23,690 nucleotides of DNA, taken from the IMG/VR virus record IMGVR_UViG_3300009136_000036, positions 1 through 23,690 of that record; one strand, written 5' to 3'. Positions 13,999-21,941 of the stretch are shown piece after piece (within the stretch, counting starts at the first letter, position 1; each line of letters begins with the position of its first letter). This DNA is from a virus. The position numbers and the translations under genes are program-made. The notes beneath the pieces were generated by a model. It saw only the letters and a program-made list of their open reading frames with translations, was not told the origin of the DNA and did not search any database.

Positions 13999-14435
13999 TG
14001 ACCACAGCAGCGGATATCATAAAAGGCGCGCTTAGAAGGCTTCAAGTAATAGGTTCTGAGACGGCTATAGAAGATGATGAGATCAGTGATGGTTTAGAGG
14101 ACCTAAACGACTGGGCTATTGCGATTGAGCATGGCAAAGTTGCCTTGGGTTTTGTTCCTGTCGAACTATCTTCAGATACGGTTAACATCCCTCGGGAAGC
14201 TGTCGGAATGTATAAAGATAATCTAGCGCTTTATATGGCCGGTCAATATGGCGCTCCAATTCCTCAAACTCTGGCAGCCTCAGCAAGTGATTCTATGACC
14301 CTTGTGTTAAATATGTTCCAGAGGTCTATCGACGTCGCGTATCCTGATACGTTGCCAATAGGGTCAGGCAATGAGTGTGAGCTATTGACAAGAGATAATA
14401 GGTTTTTCGACTTTACCGATAAAGAAAACTTTTAA
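13998..14435 (+). CDS. head-completion/packaged-DNA stabilisation protein, P22 gp4-like
   Basis: One hundred and forty-five residues (P22 gp4: 166), mostly helical: an N-terminal AADIIKGALRRLQVIGSETA segment, a DDEISDGLEDLNDWAIAIEH helix, a SAV-like central helix (EAVGMYKDNLALYMAGQYG), and the C-terminal DTLPIGSGNE motif that matches the P..MP.GSGN found near the end of P22 gp4. It binds the portal after packaging and forms the neck to which gp10-type protein attaches. Position right before the gp10-like gene supports the call. Confidence 0.75.
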   Translation: MTTAADIIKGALRRLQVIGSETAIEDDEISDGLEDLNDWAIAIEHGKVALGFVPVELSSDTVNIPREAVGMYKDNLALYMAGQYGAPIPQTLAASASDSMTLVLNMFQRSIDVAYPDTLPIGSGNECELLTRDNRFFDFTDKENF

Positions 14436-15883
14436 TGCCGATCATGACGCTACCTCTAGGTGGAGGATTTTATCAGTCGGAATCTCTACCATTATCAGCC
14501 CAGCGCTGTATAAACTGGTTTCCAGCAAGCCCACAAACAGCTAACGCGGCAAGCGCCACAGCTCTATTCCACACTCCAGGGCAGAAATCATTTGTATCGC
14601 TATCTGGTGAGAATCGAGGGCAGCGTGTAATGGGTGGCGTAAATTATGCTGTTAATGGGAATTCTTTATATAAAGTATCCAAAACTCAAACAAGCATACT
14701 TTTAGGTGTAATTCCAGGTGCTGGCTTAACCTCAATGTCAGACAACGGGACAAAGCTTGTAATTGTTGTTCCTGGCGATTCTGCTTATGTTTATGACGGC
14801 GCAACACTCACCCAAATAACTGATGTGGATTTTAGAACTTCTGACACAGTATCATTTAAGGACGGTTATTTTATATTTACCGCCAGCGATGGAAGTGTGT
14901 TCTTTAACTCTGCGCTAAACGACCCGTTAAACTTTAGGGCGCTAGATTTCGGGACTGCAGAAATAGACCCAGATAAAATAATTTCGACACATGTAACCCA
15001 TAACGAGTTATTTGTAATTGGCGAAGAGACTATTGAGCTTTTTCAAAATATCGGAGGAGCTGATTTCCCGTTTCAGAGAATTCCAGGCGCAAACATTCAA
15101 AAAGGCTCCCATTCTACATTTGGAGTTGTTGGGCTTGATGAAACATTTGCCTTTATTGGTGGCGGAAAAGATGAGAAGACCGCTATTTATCAGGTGGCCG
15201 ATAGCCAGCGAGCAATAAAAATAAGCACGTCAGCCATCGATAATGAAATTCAAAAATTTACAAGAGATGAAATTGATAATAGTTTTGCTATGACATATTT
15301 TGACAGAGGTAACCAGATAGCTATATTCACTTTTGAGTCAACCAGAATTCCCAGTAGAACGTTTGCCTATAATGCGACTTCATCAAGAATAACCGGTATT
15401 CCAACATGGTTTGAGTATCAAACAGGGGTTGATGATGGTAGATGGAATGTTAACTCAATTGTTGTTGCTTATGGCAAGATATTGGCCGCGACATCTAATG
15501 GCGAGGTGACTGAATTAGATCATGAAACCTATACCGACTTAGGCGAGACCATAAAACGACAATTCACAGGCGGTCCATTTTCTAACGAAGAATTACCATT
15601 ATTTATACCAACTATTAGATTATGGATGGAGGCAGGTGTAGGAACTTCTGGGCAAGGGTTGAACCCTGTAGTAAGTATGGATTATTCTGATAATGGTCGA
15701 ACTTTTGGTAACAATAGAGTTAGACAGGTTGGCGAAATTGGCGAATATGGTCAGCAAATAGAATGGAGAAGGAACGGAAGAACTCCAGCATTTAGGGTGT
15801 TTAGATTTACGCTGACCGACCCAGTCAAACCTATAATTCGAAAACTTCAAGCGATAGCGCAAGCGAGTGGACCAGATGGCTGA
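14435..15883 (+). CDS. packaged-DNA stabilisation protein, P22 gp10-like
   Basis: Four hundred and eighty-two residues (P22 gp10: 472). Beta-propeller-like repeats are visible, with strand-turn units such as LVIVVPGDSAYVYDGATLTQ (about 109-128), DGYFIFTASDGSVFFNSALN (143-162) and ELFVIGEETIELF (190-202). The opening MPIMTLPLGGGFYQSESLPL and INWFP near 29 match the start of this family (P22 MPIQQLP...). The protein stacks below the gp4-like ring in the neck, closing the head and receiving the needle or appendages. ATG overlaps the upstream TAA. Confidence 0.8.
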   Translation: MPIMTLPLGGGFYQSESLPLSAQRCINWFPASPQTANAASATALFHTPGQKSFVSLSGENRGQRVMGGVNYAVNGNSLYKVSKTQTSILLGVIPGAGLTSMSDNGTKLVIVVPGDSAYVYDGATLTQITDVDFRTSDTVSFKDGYFIFTASDGSVFFNSALNDPLNFRALDFGTAEIDPDKIISTHVTHNELFVIGEETIELFQNIGGADFPFQRIPGANIQKGSHSTFGVVGLDETFAFIGGGKDEKTAIYQVADSQRAIKISTSAIDNEIQKFTRDEIDNSFAMTYFDRGNQIAIFTFESTRIPSRTFAYNATSSRITGIPTWFEYQTGVDDGRWNVNSIVVAYGKILAATSNGEVTELDHETYTDLGETIKRQFTGGPFSNEELPLFIPTIRLWMEAGVGTSGQGLNPVVSMDYSDNGRTFGNNRVRQVGEIGEYGQQIEWRRNGRTPAFRVFRFTLTDPVKPIIRKLQAIAQASGPDG

Positions 15884-16142
15884 AATAATACCATTAAACG
15901 AAAGAGAGCCTATATTTGATAGGCAAGGGCTAGGCACTAGGCGCTTTAATGCGTTTATAAGAGACTTGACCGCCCAAACAAACGACACGACAACCTCTGT
16001 AGATTCAACAATTTTTGTGGAGTCGTTAACTCTGATAGCTGATATCAATAATCGGCTTGGCTCTGGTGATAGTTTAACTTTTGATACCACTGGATTTTCA
16101 TGGGATAGCGACGAATTTACTTTTGATATGGATGAGGCATAA
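15876..16142 (+). CDS. small neck/tail-region protein, 88 aa
   Basis: Eighty-eight residues from ATG 15876, 8 nt inside the gp10-like gene; a GTG at 15867 in frame would add three residues (MDQ) and cannot be excluded. The N-terminal PIFDRQGLGTRRFNAFIRDL at about residues 12-31 resembles a short motif seen in phage structural proteins encoded near tail genes. The rest is acidic with a Phe/Asp-rich tail (SWDSDEFTFDMDEA). It ends on TAATG with the next gene. No function can be assigned beyond a virion-related role. Confidence 0.55.
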   Translation: MAEIIPLNEREPIFDRQGLGTRRFNAFIRDLTAQTNDTTTSVDSTIFVESLTLIADINNRLGSGDSLTFDTTGFSWDSDEFTFDMDEA

Positions 16143-17425
16143 TGGCCCAGCAATTAATTAATACAGGTACAACGGCCAATGATGGCACTGGCTCCACTTG
16201 GAAAGCGGGCGGAGACATTATTAATGATAACTTCACCGAACTTTACGCGTCGAACAATTCCAATATATTGCCAATATCAGTTGAGGCTGATTTCCCCAAT
16301 CAAGATGCGTCGAGCATTTATTTAGATTCTGGGATTATTTACCAGCCAATAGCTAGTTTTTCGACCGCCAAAACAATTGTGTTCCAAGGTGGTAGAATCT
16401 CAGGTCTTGGAAAGGGGTTGGGCGTAACGCTCATTTATACCGGCTCGGGCAATCAGTTTTCAGCTACTGACAACGATATGAACATTGAAGAGGTAACGGT
16501 GAACGCTGCTGCTGGGTCTCATTACAGTTTTACTACATCGGGCGCTAATGCTGTAGCTCTTAGATCTATGACATCTTCCGGCGCTTTAAATCAAGGAACG
16601 ATAACTAACGGGACTAGCATTAATATAGACAGATATACAATGTCCGCATCAACGTCCACGACTGGATTTATCTTTGCTGGGACAAGTGGGGTAATAGTTG
16701 TTCAAACGTCGAATACTATTGGCGCACCGTCTGGGTTTATATCGTTCGATCTAGGTTCAGCCACTTTCATCGGGATTAATTTCACGCAATTTTTCCAAGA
16801 TACAACAATATTTGGTAATAATGCCGCATCTGTAGCCGTTTCAGGGTTAGCTAGTAGTGGTAATGTGACATCAGGTAATTTAATTAGCGTGGATACTTGT
16901 AATTTTTCTGGATTAACCGCGGCATTCACTAATATTTCACCATCGGATATAAGGTGGGAGTTTATGAGTTCGCCGCCGTTTGAGAACTCATCAAAAGAAG
17001 CTGACTCTTATTTAACTGCATCTAGCACAGTAACTATAGGCACTCAAAGCGTATTTGTCGCTATTAATGGCTCTAGCTGGGCGTCTGATATAACGGAAAG
17101 ATTTAGCTCAACGACCGCGGGTGTTTTAACCTTCCTTGGTGAGCGAGACGCAAAATTCTTTGTTAGTATGACATCAACTATTGAAAAAGTTGGTGGAGGC
17201 GCTGACGAGATAGAAGCAAGAATCTCATTAAACGGCGTAACAAGTGGAGCTAGCTTTGATAAAACAGGATCGACAACTGAAAACGCATCACCGACAAGCG
17301 TCACTAGTCAGCGACTGGTCACCCTATCAAACGGGGATACGATTCAAGGCTATGTAGCAAATAATGGAAGCACATCAAATATCGAAGTTAGTAAAGCTAA
17401 CCTAACAATTATTGAGGTTAGATAA
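16142..17425 (+). CDS. tail appendage/fibre protein in the tail-needle position, 427 aa
   Basis: Four hundred and twenty-seven residues. The N-terminus (INTGTTANDGTGSTWKAGGD then INDNFTELY, residues 6-35) is a widely shared phage tail-fibre attachment motif. The middle (about 70-290) is Ser/Thr/Gly-rich with solenoid-like strands typical of a beta-helix. The last ~130 residues (from SSTVTIGTQSVFVAINGS near 297) show a TNF/C1q-like jelly-roll pattern, with LSNGDTIQGYVANN near 392-405 and a final LTIIEVR. It stands where P22 encodes the tail needle gp26, to which it has no visible coiled-coil similarity. Confidence 0.6.
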   Translation: MAQQLINTGTTANDGTGSTWKAGGDIINDNFTELYASNNSNILPISVEADFPNQDASSIYLDSGIIYQPIASFSTAKTIVFQGGRISGLGKGLGVTLIYTGSGNQFSATDNDMNIEEVTVNAAAGSHYSFTTSGANAVALRSMTSSGALNQGTITNGTSINIDRYTMSASTSTTGFIFAGTSGVIVVQTSNTIGAPSGFISFDLGSATFIGINFTQFFQDTTIFGNNAASVAVSGLASSGNVTSGNLISVDTCNFSGLTAAFTNISPSDIRWEFMSSPPFENSSKEADSYLTASSTVTIGTQSVFVAINGSSWASDITERFSSTTAGVLTFLGERDAKFFVSMTSTIEKVGGGADEIEARISLNGVTSGASFDKTGSTTENASPTSVTSQRLVTLSNGDTIQGYVANNGSTSNIEVSKANLTIIEVR

Positions 17426-17757
17426 TGGCTAACGTTGTCTTAGTTAATTCAGTTGCAAACACAATTGCAGATACTATTCAAAAGTTTTACGACTCGCCCA
17501 CAACTGGCGGAGGAACAGTGATATCCGCTTTCACGGCAACAAATAATACAGGGGTTAACGCGTCATATAAGGCTTATATTTACGACGCCTCGGAAAGCCT
17601 GCTTGAAGCCGTGATGCCCACAAAGGTAGTTATTCGCAATCGGTTTGATTTGGGCGGCTCTATTGTTAACCAATTAATCCCCAAAGGCGGAAGCTTGCGA
17701 ATGGAATGCAGTGCGGCGGACTCTATAACTTTTAGGGTTTCTGGTAAAGAATTGTGA
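17425..17757 (+). CDS. small beta-rich structural protein, 110 aa
   Basis: One hundred and ten residues with regular beta-strands and no membrane segment: a variable N-terminus, then VMPTKVVIRNRFDLGGSIVN near 64-83, GGSLRMECSAADSITFRVSG near 88-107. This last part looks conserved (I recognise similar strings from phage proteins next to tail genes), but I cannot give a family name. It overlaps both neighbours (TAATG in front, GTGA behind), so it is co-translated with the appendage gene before it and the DUF2824-like gene after it. Confidence 0.55.
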   Translation: MANVVLVNSVANTIADTIQKFYDSPTTGGGTVISAFTATNNTGVNASYKAYIYDASESLLEAVMPTKVVIRNRFDLGGSIVNQLIPKGGSLRMECSAADSITFRVSGKEL

Positions 17758-18206
17758 TTGAAATAACTGAAGATATTGAGCTAATTAAAAGCTTAATGTC
17801 TAAGGTTTGGGATACAGCTACAGCAGATAATGACAAGTTCGAAAACTTCGAGCCAAGGATAGATAATTTCAACGGGTGGTTGATAGTTAGTGACTATGGT
17901 AATATAGATGGCATAGTTTACGTTGAACAGTCAACCACGACAACGGCAGTATTCCATCCTTATTTATTAGGAAAAAAGGGCTCAGGTAGAGATATGATTA
18001 AACAAGTTTTAAGCTGGTTTCTAAATACGCCAATACAAAAAGTTAATGTGTGTATTCCTGTGCTTTACAAATCAACATACAACACAGCTAAAAAGATTGG
18101 CTTTATTGATGAGGGAGTGAATAGAAAAAGCTTCCTCAAAAACGGAAAATATCACGATCAATTTTTACTAGGTTTGACGCGGTTAGAAATACAGGGGTTA
18201 TTATGA
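17754..18206 (+). CDS. GNAT-like protein, possibly DUF2824/P22 gp14-like
   Basis: One hundred and fifty residues starting with GTG (GTGA overlap with the upstream stop). It has a GNAT-like order: an N-terminal helix (IEITEDIELIKSLMSKVWDT), strands around WLIVSDYGNIDGIVYV (about 43-58), the turn LGKKGSGRDMIKQVLSWFLN near 73-92 replacing the acetyl-CoA loop, and YNTAKKIGFIDEGVNRKSF near 108-127. The place between tail and ejection genes is that of P22 gene 14 (172 aa), a head-assembly protein that I believe belongs to DUF2824. Acetyltransferase activity is not shown; the loop is only loosely like R/Q-x-x-G-x-G/A. Confidence 0.6.
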   Translation: MIEITEDIELIKSLMSKVWDTATADNDKFENFEPRIDNFNGWLIVSDYGNIDGIVYVEQSTTTTAVFHPYLLGKKGSGRDMIKQVLSWFLNTPIQKVNVCIPVLYKSTYNTAKKIGFIDEGVNRKSFLKNGKYHDQFLLGLTRLEIQGLL

Positions 18207-19012
18207 GTTTTATAGGTGACGCTATTGGCGGGATTTTTGGTGGCGGAAGCGCTGCAAGAAGGGCGGCAGGCGCGCAATCTGAAGGCGCTCAAGCTGGCAT
18301 TGACGAGCAGCGCAGACAATTTGATTTAATTCAAGGATTGATGGCTCCACAGATCGAAGCCGGAGACATGGCAAGGCAGCAGCAATTAGCCTTACTTGGT
18401 TTGTTAGGGCCAGAAGCTCAAGCGCAAGCGCAATCACAATTTAGCGAGTCTCCTGGGCAAAAGTTCATTAGAGAGAGGCAGCAACGAGCATTGGTACGCA
18501 ATAGCGCTGCTACTGGCGGATTGGGTGGCGGCAATGTGCAAACAGCGCTGCAGCAACAGGCGGCGGGCTTTGCTTCGCAAGATTTTGGTAATCAATTTAA
18601 TCGTTTGGCTGGTTTATCTGGTTCCGGTCAAGCGGCAACTGGAAATTTAGGCCAGTTTGGGCAGGCTTCAGCAGGAAATATAGCGAACCTCTTAGGCCAG
18701 CAAGGGCAAGCTCAAGCGTCTGGTATTTTAGGTCAGCAGCAAGCGAATGCAGGGTTGGCGGGGAATTTAATTACTACCGGTTTAGGGATTGCGGGGTTGT
18801 TTTCAGATAAAAGACTAAAGAAAGATATCAAGAAGATAGGCTCTATGGGTAAATTAGATTTATTTAGCTGGGTTTGGAGAAATACGGGCGAGAAAGATAC
18901 CGGATTTATCGCGCAGCAAGTGCAAAAAATCTTCCCCGAGTACGTTGTAGAAAATAACGGGTTTCTAATGGTTGATTATGAAAAAGCAATCGAGGCGGCA
19001 AAATGGGCTTAG
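18203..19012 (+). CDS. ejection protein, P22 gp7-like, with C-terminal S74-type chaperone domain
   Basis: Two hundred and sixty-nine residues (P22 gp7: 229). Residues 1-190 are Gln/Ala/Gly-rich: an MSFIGDAIGGIFGGGSAARR start, helices of the ARQQQLALLGLLGPEAQAQA type, and low-complexity GQ-rich repeats (LGQQGQAQASGILGQQQANA near 164-183), as in DNA-transfer proteins of the P22 ejection set. Residues ~200-269 have the S74 intramolecular-chaperone hallmark SDKRLKKDIKKIG, with S201 and K206 at the spacing of the known Ser-Lys dyad, then TGFIAQQVQKIFPEYVV and VDYEKA. It should be ejected with the DNA; self-cleavage at S201 is a possibility. Confidence 0.7.
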   Translation: MSFIGDAIGGIFGGGSAARRAAGAQSEGAQAGIDEQRRQFDLIQGLMAPQIEAGDMARQQQLALLGLLGPEAQAQAQSQFSESPGQKFIRERQQRALVRNSAATGGLGGGNVQTALQQQAAGFASQDFGNQFNRLAGLSGSGQAATGNLGQFGQASAGNIANLLGQQGQAQASGILGQQQANAGLAGNLITTGLGIAGLFSDKRLKKDIKKIGSMGKLDLFSWVWRNTGEKDTGFIAQQVQKIFPEYVVENNGFLMVDYEKAIEAAKWA

Positions 19013-20205
19013 TATCAGCGAATCAATTTAACTTAACGCCAAATGTTGGCGGGGCGATTAAGCAAGGCTTAAACCTTGGCGAACAATTTAAAAGTATTCA
19101 ACTTAAAAATAAACAGCAAGAGTTTTTGGAAGGTGGCGGATTGCAAGACCCAAACGCTTTGCAGAACGCGGCTAAATTAGGCTTAGACTTTCAATCCCAA
19201 ATAGCAAAAGGATTAGGCTTGCAAGATGATCGCACCGGCCAAATAGACGCGGCTAGACTTACTGAGGCGGCGAATTTTGCATTTAAAGCCCAAGGAATGC
19301 CATTAGAGCAGCAAAACATCGCAATTAACAAACGAATTGAAGAGGTTGAAGCGCGAGGTGGTGACGCTACCCAAACTAGAGAGTTGCTTAATATGCCTTT
19401 CGAGCAGCGAGGTAAAGCGTTCCAAGGGGTTCAATTGGCTGCATTGCCTAATGAAAAGCGATTAAATATATTAACTGGGTCTCAAGCTGGGACGGGTGAA
19501 AGAGAGTTCAATAATTTAATTTCAGGATTTACAGACGAAGAAAAGCAGCTTGCAAGGCAAATAAAAGCTGGCCTAAAACCTCGGGCGGTTGGCTCGGCTG
19601 TTCAGACAATTACCGAAGAAGGTATTGTCGAAGATATTGCCGGAACTGAAAAAACCTTATCCAAAAGCAAGGAGGAAGGTAAGCTAGAGGCGGGGTTGAA
19701 GCTTGCACCAGCAATTAAATCAGCGGTAATAGCGGCAACTAGCGCAGCTAACCAAGAGGCTGATATAAAAACTAAAGGCCGCTCGAATGGCGTTGCTTTA
19801 GACGTTTATAGAACAGGTATGAAAGGACTTATCGATGCATTAGGCCAAACTGATACAGGCCCATTTGTTGGATTAAGTCCGGCGTTAACCTCTAACCAGC
19901 AAATTGCCGACGGTGCAGTTGCGGCAATGGCTCCAATATTAAAGCAGATATTTAGAAGCGCCGGCGAAGGCACTTTTACTGATAGCGATCAAAAGCTATT
20001 AACTCAAATGATACCAACAAGAACCGACAGTAAAAAGGCAATTGCATCAAAACTAAGTAACATCGACGCAATTGTTAGATCTAAGCTATCAGAAGGCGTT
20101 AATGCTGAAGAGCCACCAGGGGAGGTTGATGAGGGTGTTATTATGGAAGACGCTAACGGTAATCGGGCGAGAGTTTTCAAAGATGGAAGGATTGAGGAGT
20201 TATAG
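19003..20205 (+). CDS. ejection/DNA-transfer protein, P22 gp20-like
   Basis: Four hundred residues (P22 gp20: 471), helical and rich in Gln, Ala and Lys, without signal or membrane segment. The C-terminal third has a segment I recognise from phage DNA-transfer proteins: FVGLSPALTSNQQIADGAVA near 287-306, then FRSAGEGTFTDSDQKLL near 316-332, MIPTRTD and a KLSNIDAIVRSKL helix near 347-359. It begins 10 nt inside the gp7-like gene. Together with the neighbouring two products it should form the set ejected into the periplasm to build a DNA conduit. Confidence 0.7.
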   Translation: MGLVSANQFNLTPNVGGAIKQGLNLGEQFKSIQLKNKQQEFLEGGGLQDPNALQNAAKLGLDFQSQIAKGLGLQDDRTGQIDAARLTEAANFAFKAQGMPLEQQNIAINKRIEEVEARGGDATQTRELLNMPFEQRGKAFQGVQLAALPNEKRLNILTGSQAGTGEREFNNLISGFTDEEKQLARQIKAGLKPRAVGSAVQTITEEGIVEDIAGTEKTLSKSKEEGKLEAGLKLAPAIKSAVIAATSAANQEADIKTKGRSNGVALDVYRTGMKGLIDALGQTDTGPFVGLSPALTSNQQIADGAVAAMAPILKQIFRSAGEGTFTDSDQKLLTQMIPTRTDSKKAIASKLSNIDAIVRSKLSEGVNAEEPPGEVDEGVIMEDANGNRARVFKDGRIEEL

Positions 20206-20207
20206 AA

Positions 20208-21941
20208 ATGGCGTTCGATATAACAACCGCAAAGCCAGTCAAAGACAAGCCTAAATTCGACCCTACAACCGCAAAGGAAGTTAATGGGGAGGTAGACTTT
20301 TCACAAATCGACCCAATGAAAGATATTAGTCTTTTTGGTGTCACTGGTGAGGATGTTGTAGGCGCTGGAAATCTAGCTGCTAATATCGGAACAGGAATTA
20401 TTGCAAAACCAGTAGCCGGAGGTATAGCGTTGAGAGATGTTGTTCAAGGTGAGGGCTTGCAAGGCGCTGAAACCGTGAAACAGGTTACAGAAGATATTCA
20501 GACCCCGCTATCTCCGGAAGGGTTAGCAGTTGCTAAAAATATAGGTGAAGGATTAAAAGAAATAGCTAAAACCCCAGGCATTGATCAGCTAGTTCAAGGC
20601 GCAAAAAGCCTTAAAGAATTATTTACTAAGATTGGAGAAACAACAGCTGGCACCGCTGCAGACCCGCTTGGATCCTTAATTGGGCAACCTACAAGCGAGC
20701 TTGGCGCTTCAGATGTTCCTGAAGCTATTGGTGGGTCCGTTCTTGGTGCTGTGCCTGAGACTGCTTTAGAGGTTGCTGGATTTAAGGGCTTGTCCTCTCC
20801 TGGAGTGAAAGCGGCAGCATCGGCTAGCAAGTTAAAATTACCCAAATTGCCATCATCAAGAGAGGTTAAAAAACTAATTGCAGCATCGGCTCCCAGTATT
20901 GATCAGTTGAAAGGATCAGCAAGGGCTATATATAGTAAAATTGATGATTTAGGTGTTCAGGTAAAACCCCAAGTAACAGATAAGTTATTTTCTAGAATTA
21001 ATCAGATTGTAAAAAGCGAGGGCTTTAACGCAAAAATACACCCCAAAGTCTCAGGCGTGTTAGATGAGCTGCAAAAAACGAAAGGACAAACACTCAGCGT
21101 TTCTGAAATAGATATATTGCGGAAGGTTGCGAGAGGGGCAGCTAGAAGCTTAGACCCTGACGAGGCAAGGCTCGGGAATATAATTATTTCGAAAATAGAT
21201 GATTCGCTAGATAATCTCGGCGCAAAATCCCTAATAAAAGGCGGCAACCCTGAAGTTGGTAAATTATACCGTCAAGCTCGCGGCCTATGGGGGAGAGCAA
21301 GAAGGTCTAAACTTATAGAGGAATCTTTCGAAAAAGCAAAAAATCAAGCATCCGGATTTGAGAACGGGCTACGAAATCAGTTTAGATCTATATTAAACAA
21401 CAAGAAAAAAATAAAAGGATTCAAGCCTGAAGAGGTTACCGCAATGCGCAGAATCGTAAGAGGTGGACCGGCTGAAAACATGGCTAAACATATTGGCAAG
21501 TTTGGCTTCACTGAGGGGCAGGCGTCTACAATGCTTTTAGGGAGTGCCGGAGTTGCTGGTGGGGCTGCATTAGGTGGCCCAGTCGGGGCGGTTATAGTCC
21601 CAGCAATTGGGCAGGTGTCAAAAAACCTTGCGCAAAAAATGACAAGAAATAACGCTGTATTCGCTAACGATCTAGTTAAAGCTGGAGATGACGCAAGGCA
21701 GATAATAAACTCATATTTTAGAGCCGTCCCAAAAGTAGAAAGAAGCTCTAGAGATTTGACCGAGCTACTTCTAGGTAAAAATTTATCAAAATTAACTAAA
21801 AAAACAAAAGGTTTGACCGCAGAAGAGAATCGACTAATAGCAGACGCCTTGTTTTTTACGAATAAACTTAGTGATCAGCAGCTAAAACAAGCTTTAGGGC
21901 TAGCCGCATTAACCGCATCGGAGAAAAGCGAAAATGAGTAG
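20208..21941 (+). CDS. ejection protein, P22 gp16-like by position
   Basis: Five hundred and seventy-seven residues (P22 gp16: 609). A short FDITTAKPVK then FDPTTAKEVN duplication opens the protein, followed by Ala/Gly-rich and helical regions. A hydrophobic Gly/Ala stretch near 444-465 (GSAGVAGGAALGGPVGAVIV) could insert into a membrane, which fits a protein entering the host envelope with the DNA. No lysozyme or transglycosylase motif (such as an E-S pair) is visible. The call rests on position after the gp20-like gene and on composition. GGAG about 9 nt before the ATG supports the start. Confidence 0.6.
   Translation: MAFDITTAKPVKDKPKFDPTTAKEVNGEVDFSQIDPMKDISLFGVTGEDVVGAGNLAANIGTGIIAKPVAGGIALRDVVQGEGLQGAETVKQVTEDIQTPLSPEGLAVAKNIGEGLKEIAKTPGIDQLVQGAKSLKELFTKIGETTAGTAADPLGSLIGQPTSELGASDVPEAIGGSVLGAVPETALEVAGFKGLSSPGVKAAASASKLKLPKLPSSREVKKLIAASAPSIDQLKGSARAIYSKIDDLGVQVKPQVTDKLFSRINQIVKSEGFNAKIHPKVSGVLDELQKTKGQTLSVSEIDILRKVARGAARSLDPDEARLGNIIISKIDDSLDNLGAKSLIKGGNPEVGKLYRQARGLWGRARRSKLIEESFEKAKNQASGFENGLRNQFRSILNNKKKIKGFKPEEVTAMRRIVRGGPAENMAKHIGKFGFTEGQASTMLLGSAGVAGGAALGGPVGAVIVPAIGQVSKNLAQKMTRNNAVFANDLVKAGDDARQIINSYFRAVPKVERSSRDLTELLLGKNLSKLTKKTKGLTAEENRLIADALFFTNKLSDQQLKQALGLAALTASEKSENE

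Noticed and set aside
15620-16153. 177-codon open frame on the - strand
   Set aside because: Lies opposite the gp10-like and following genes, has no plausible start context, and the composition is that of an antisense shadow.
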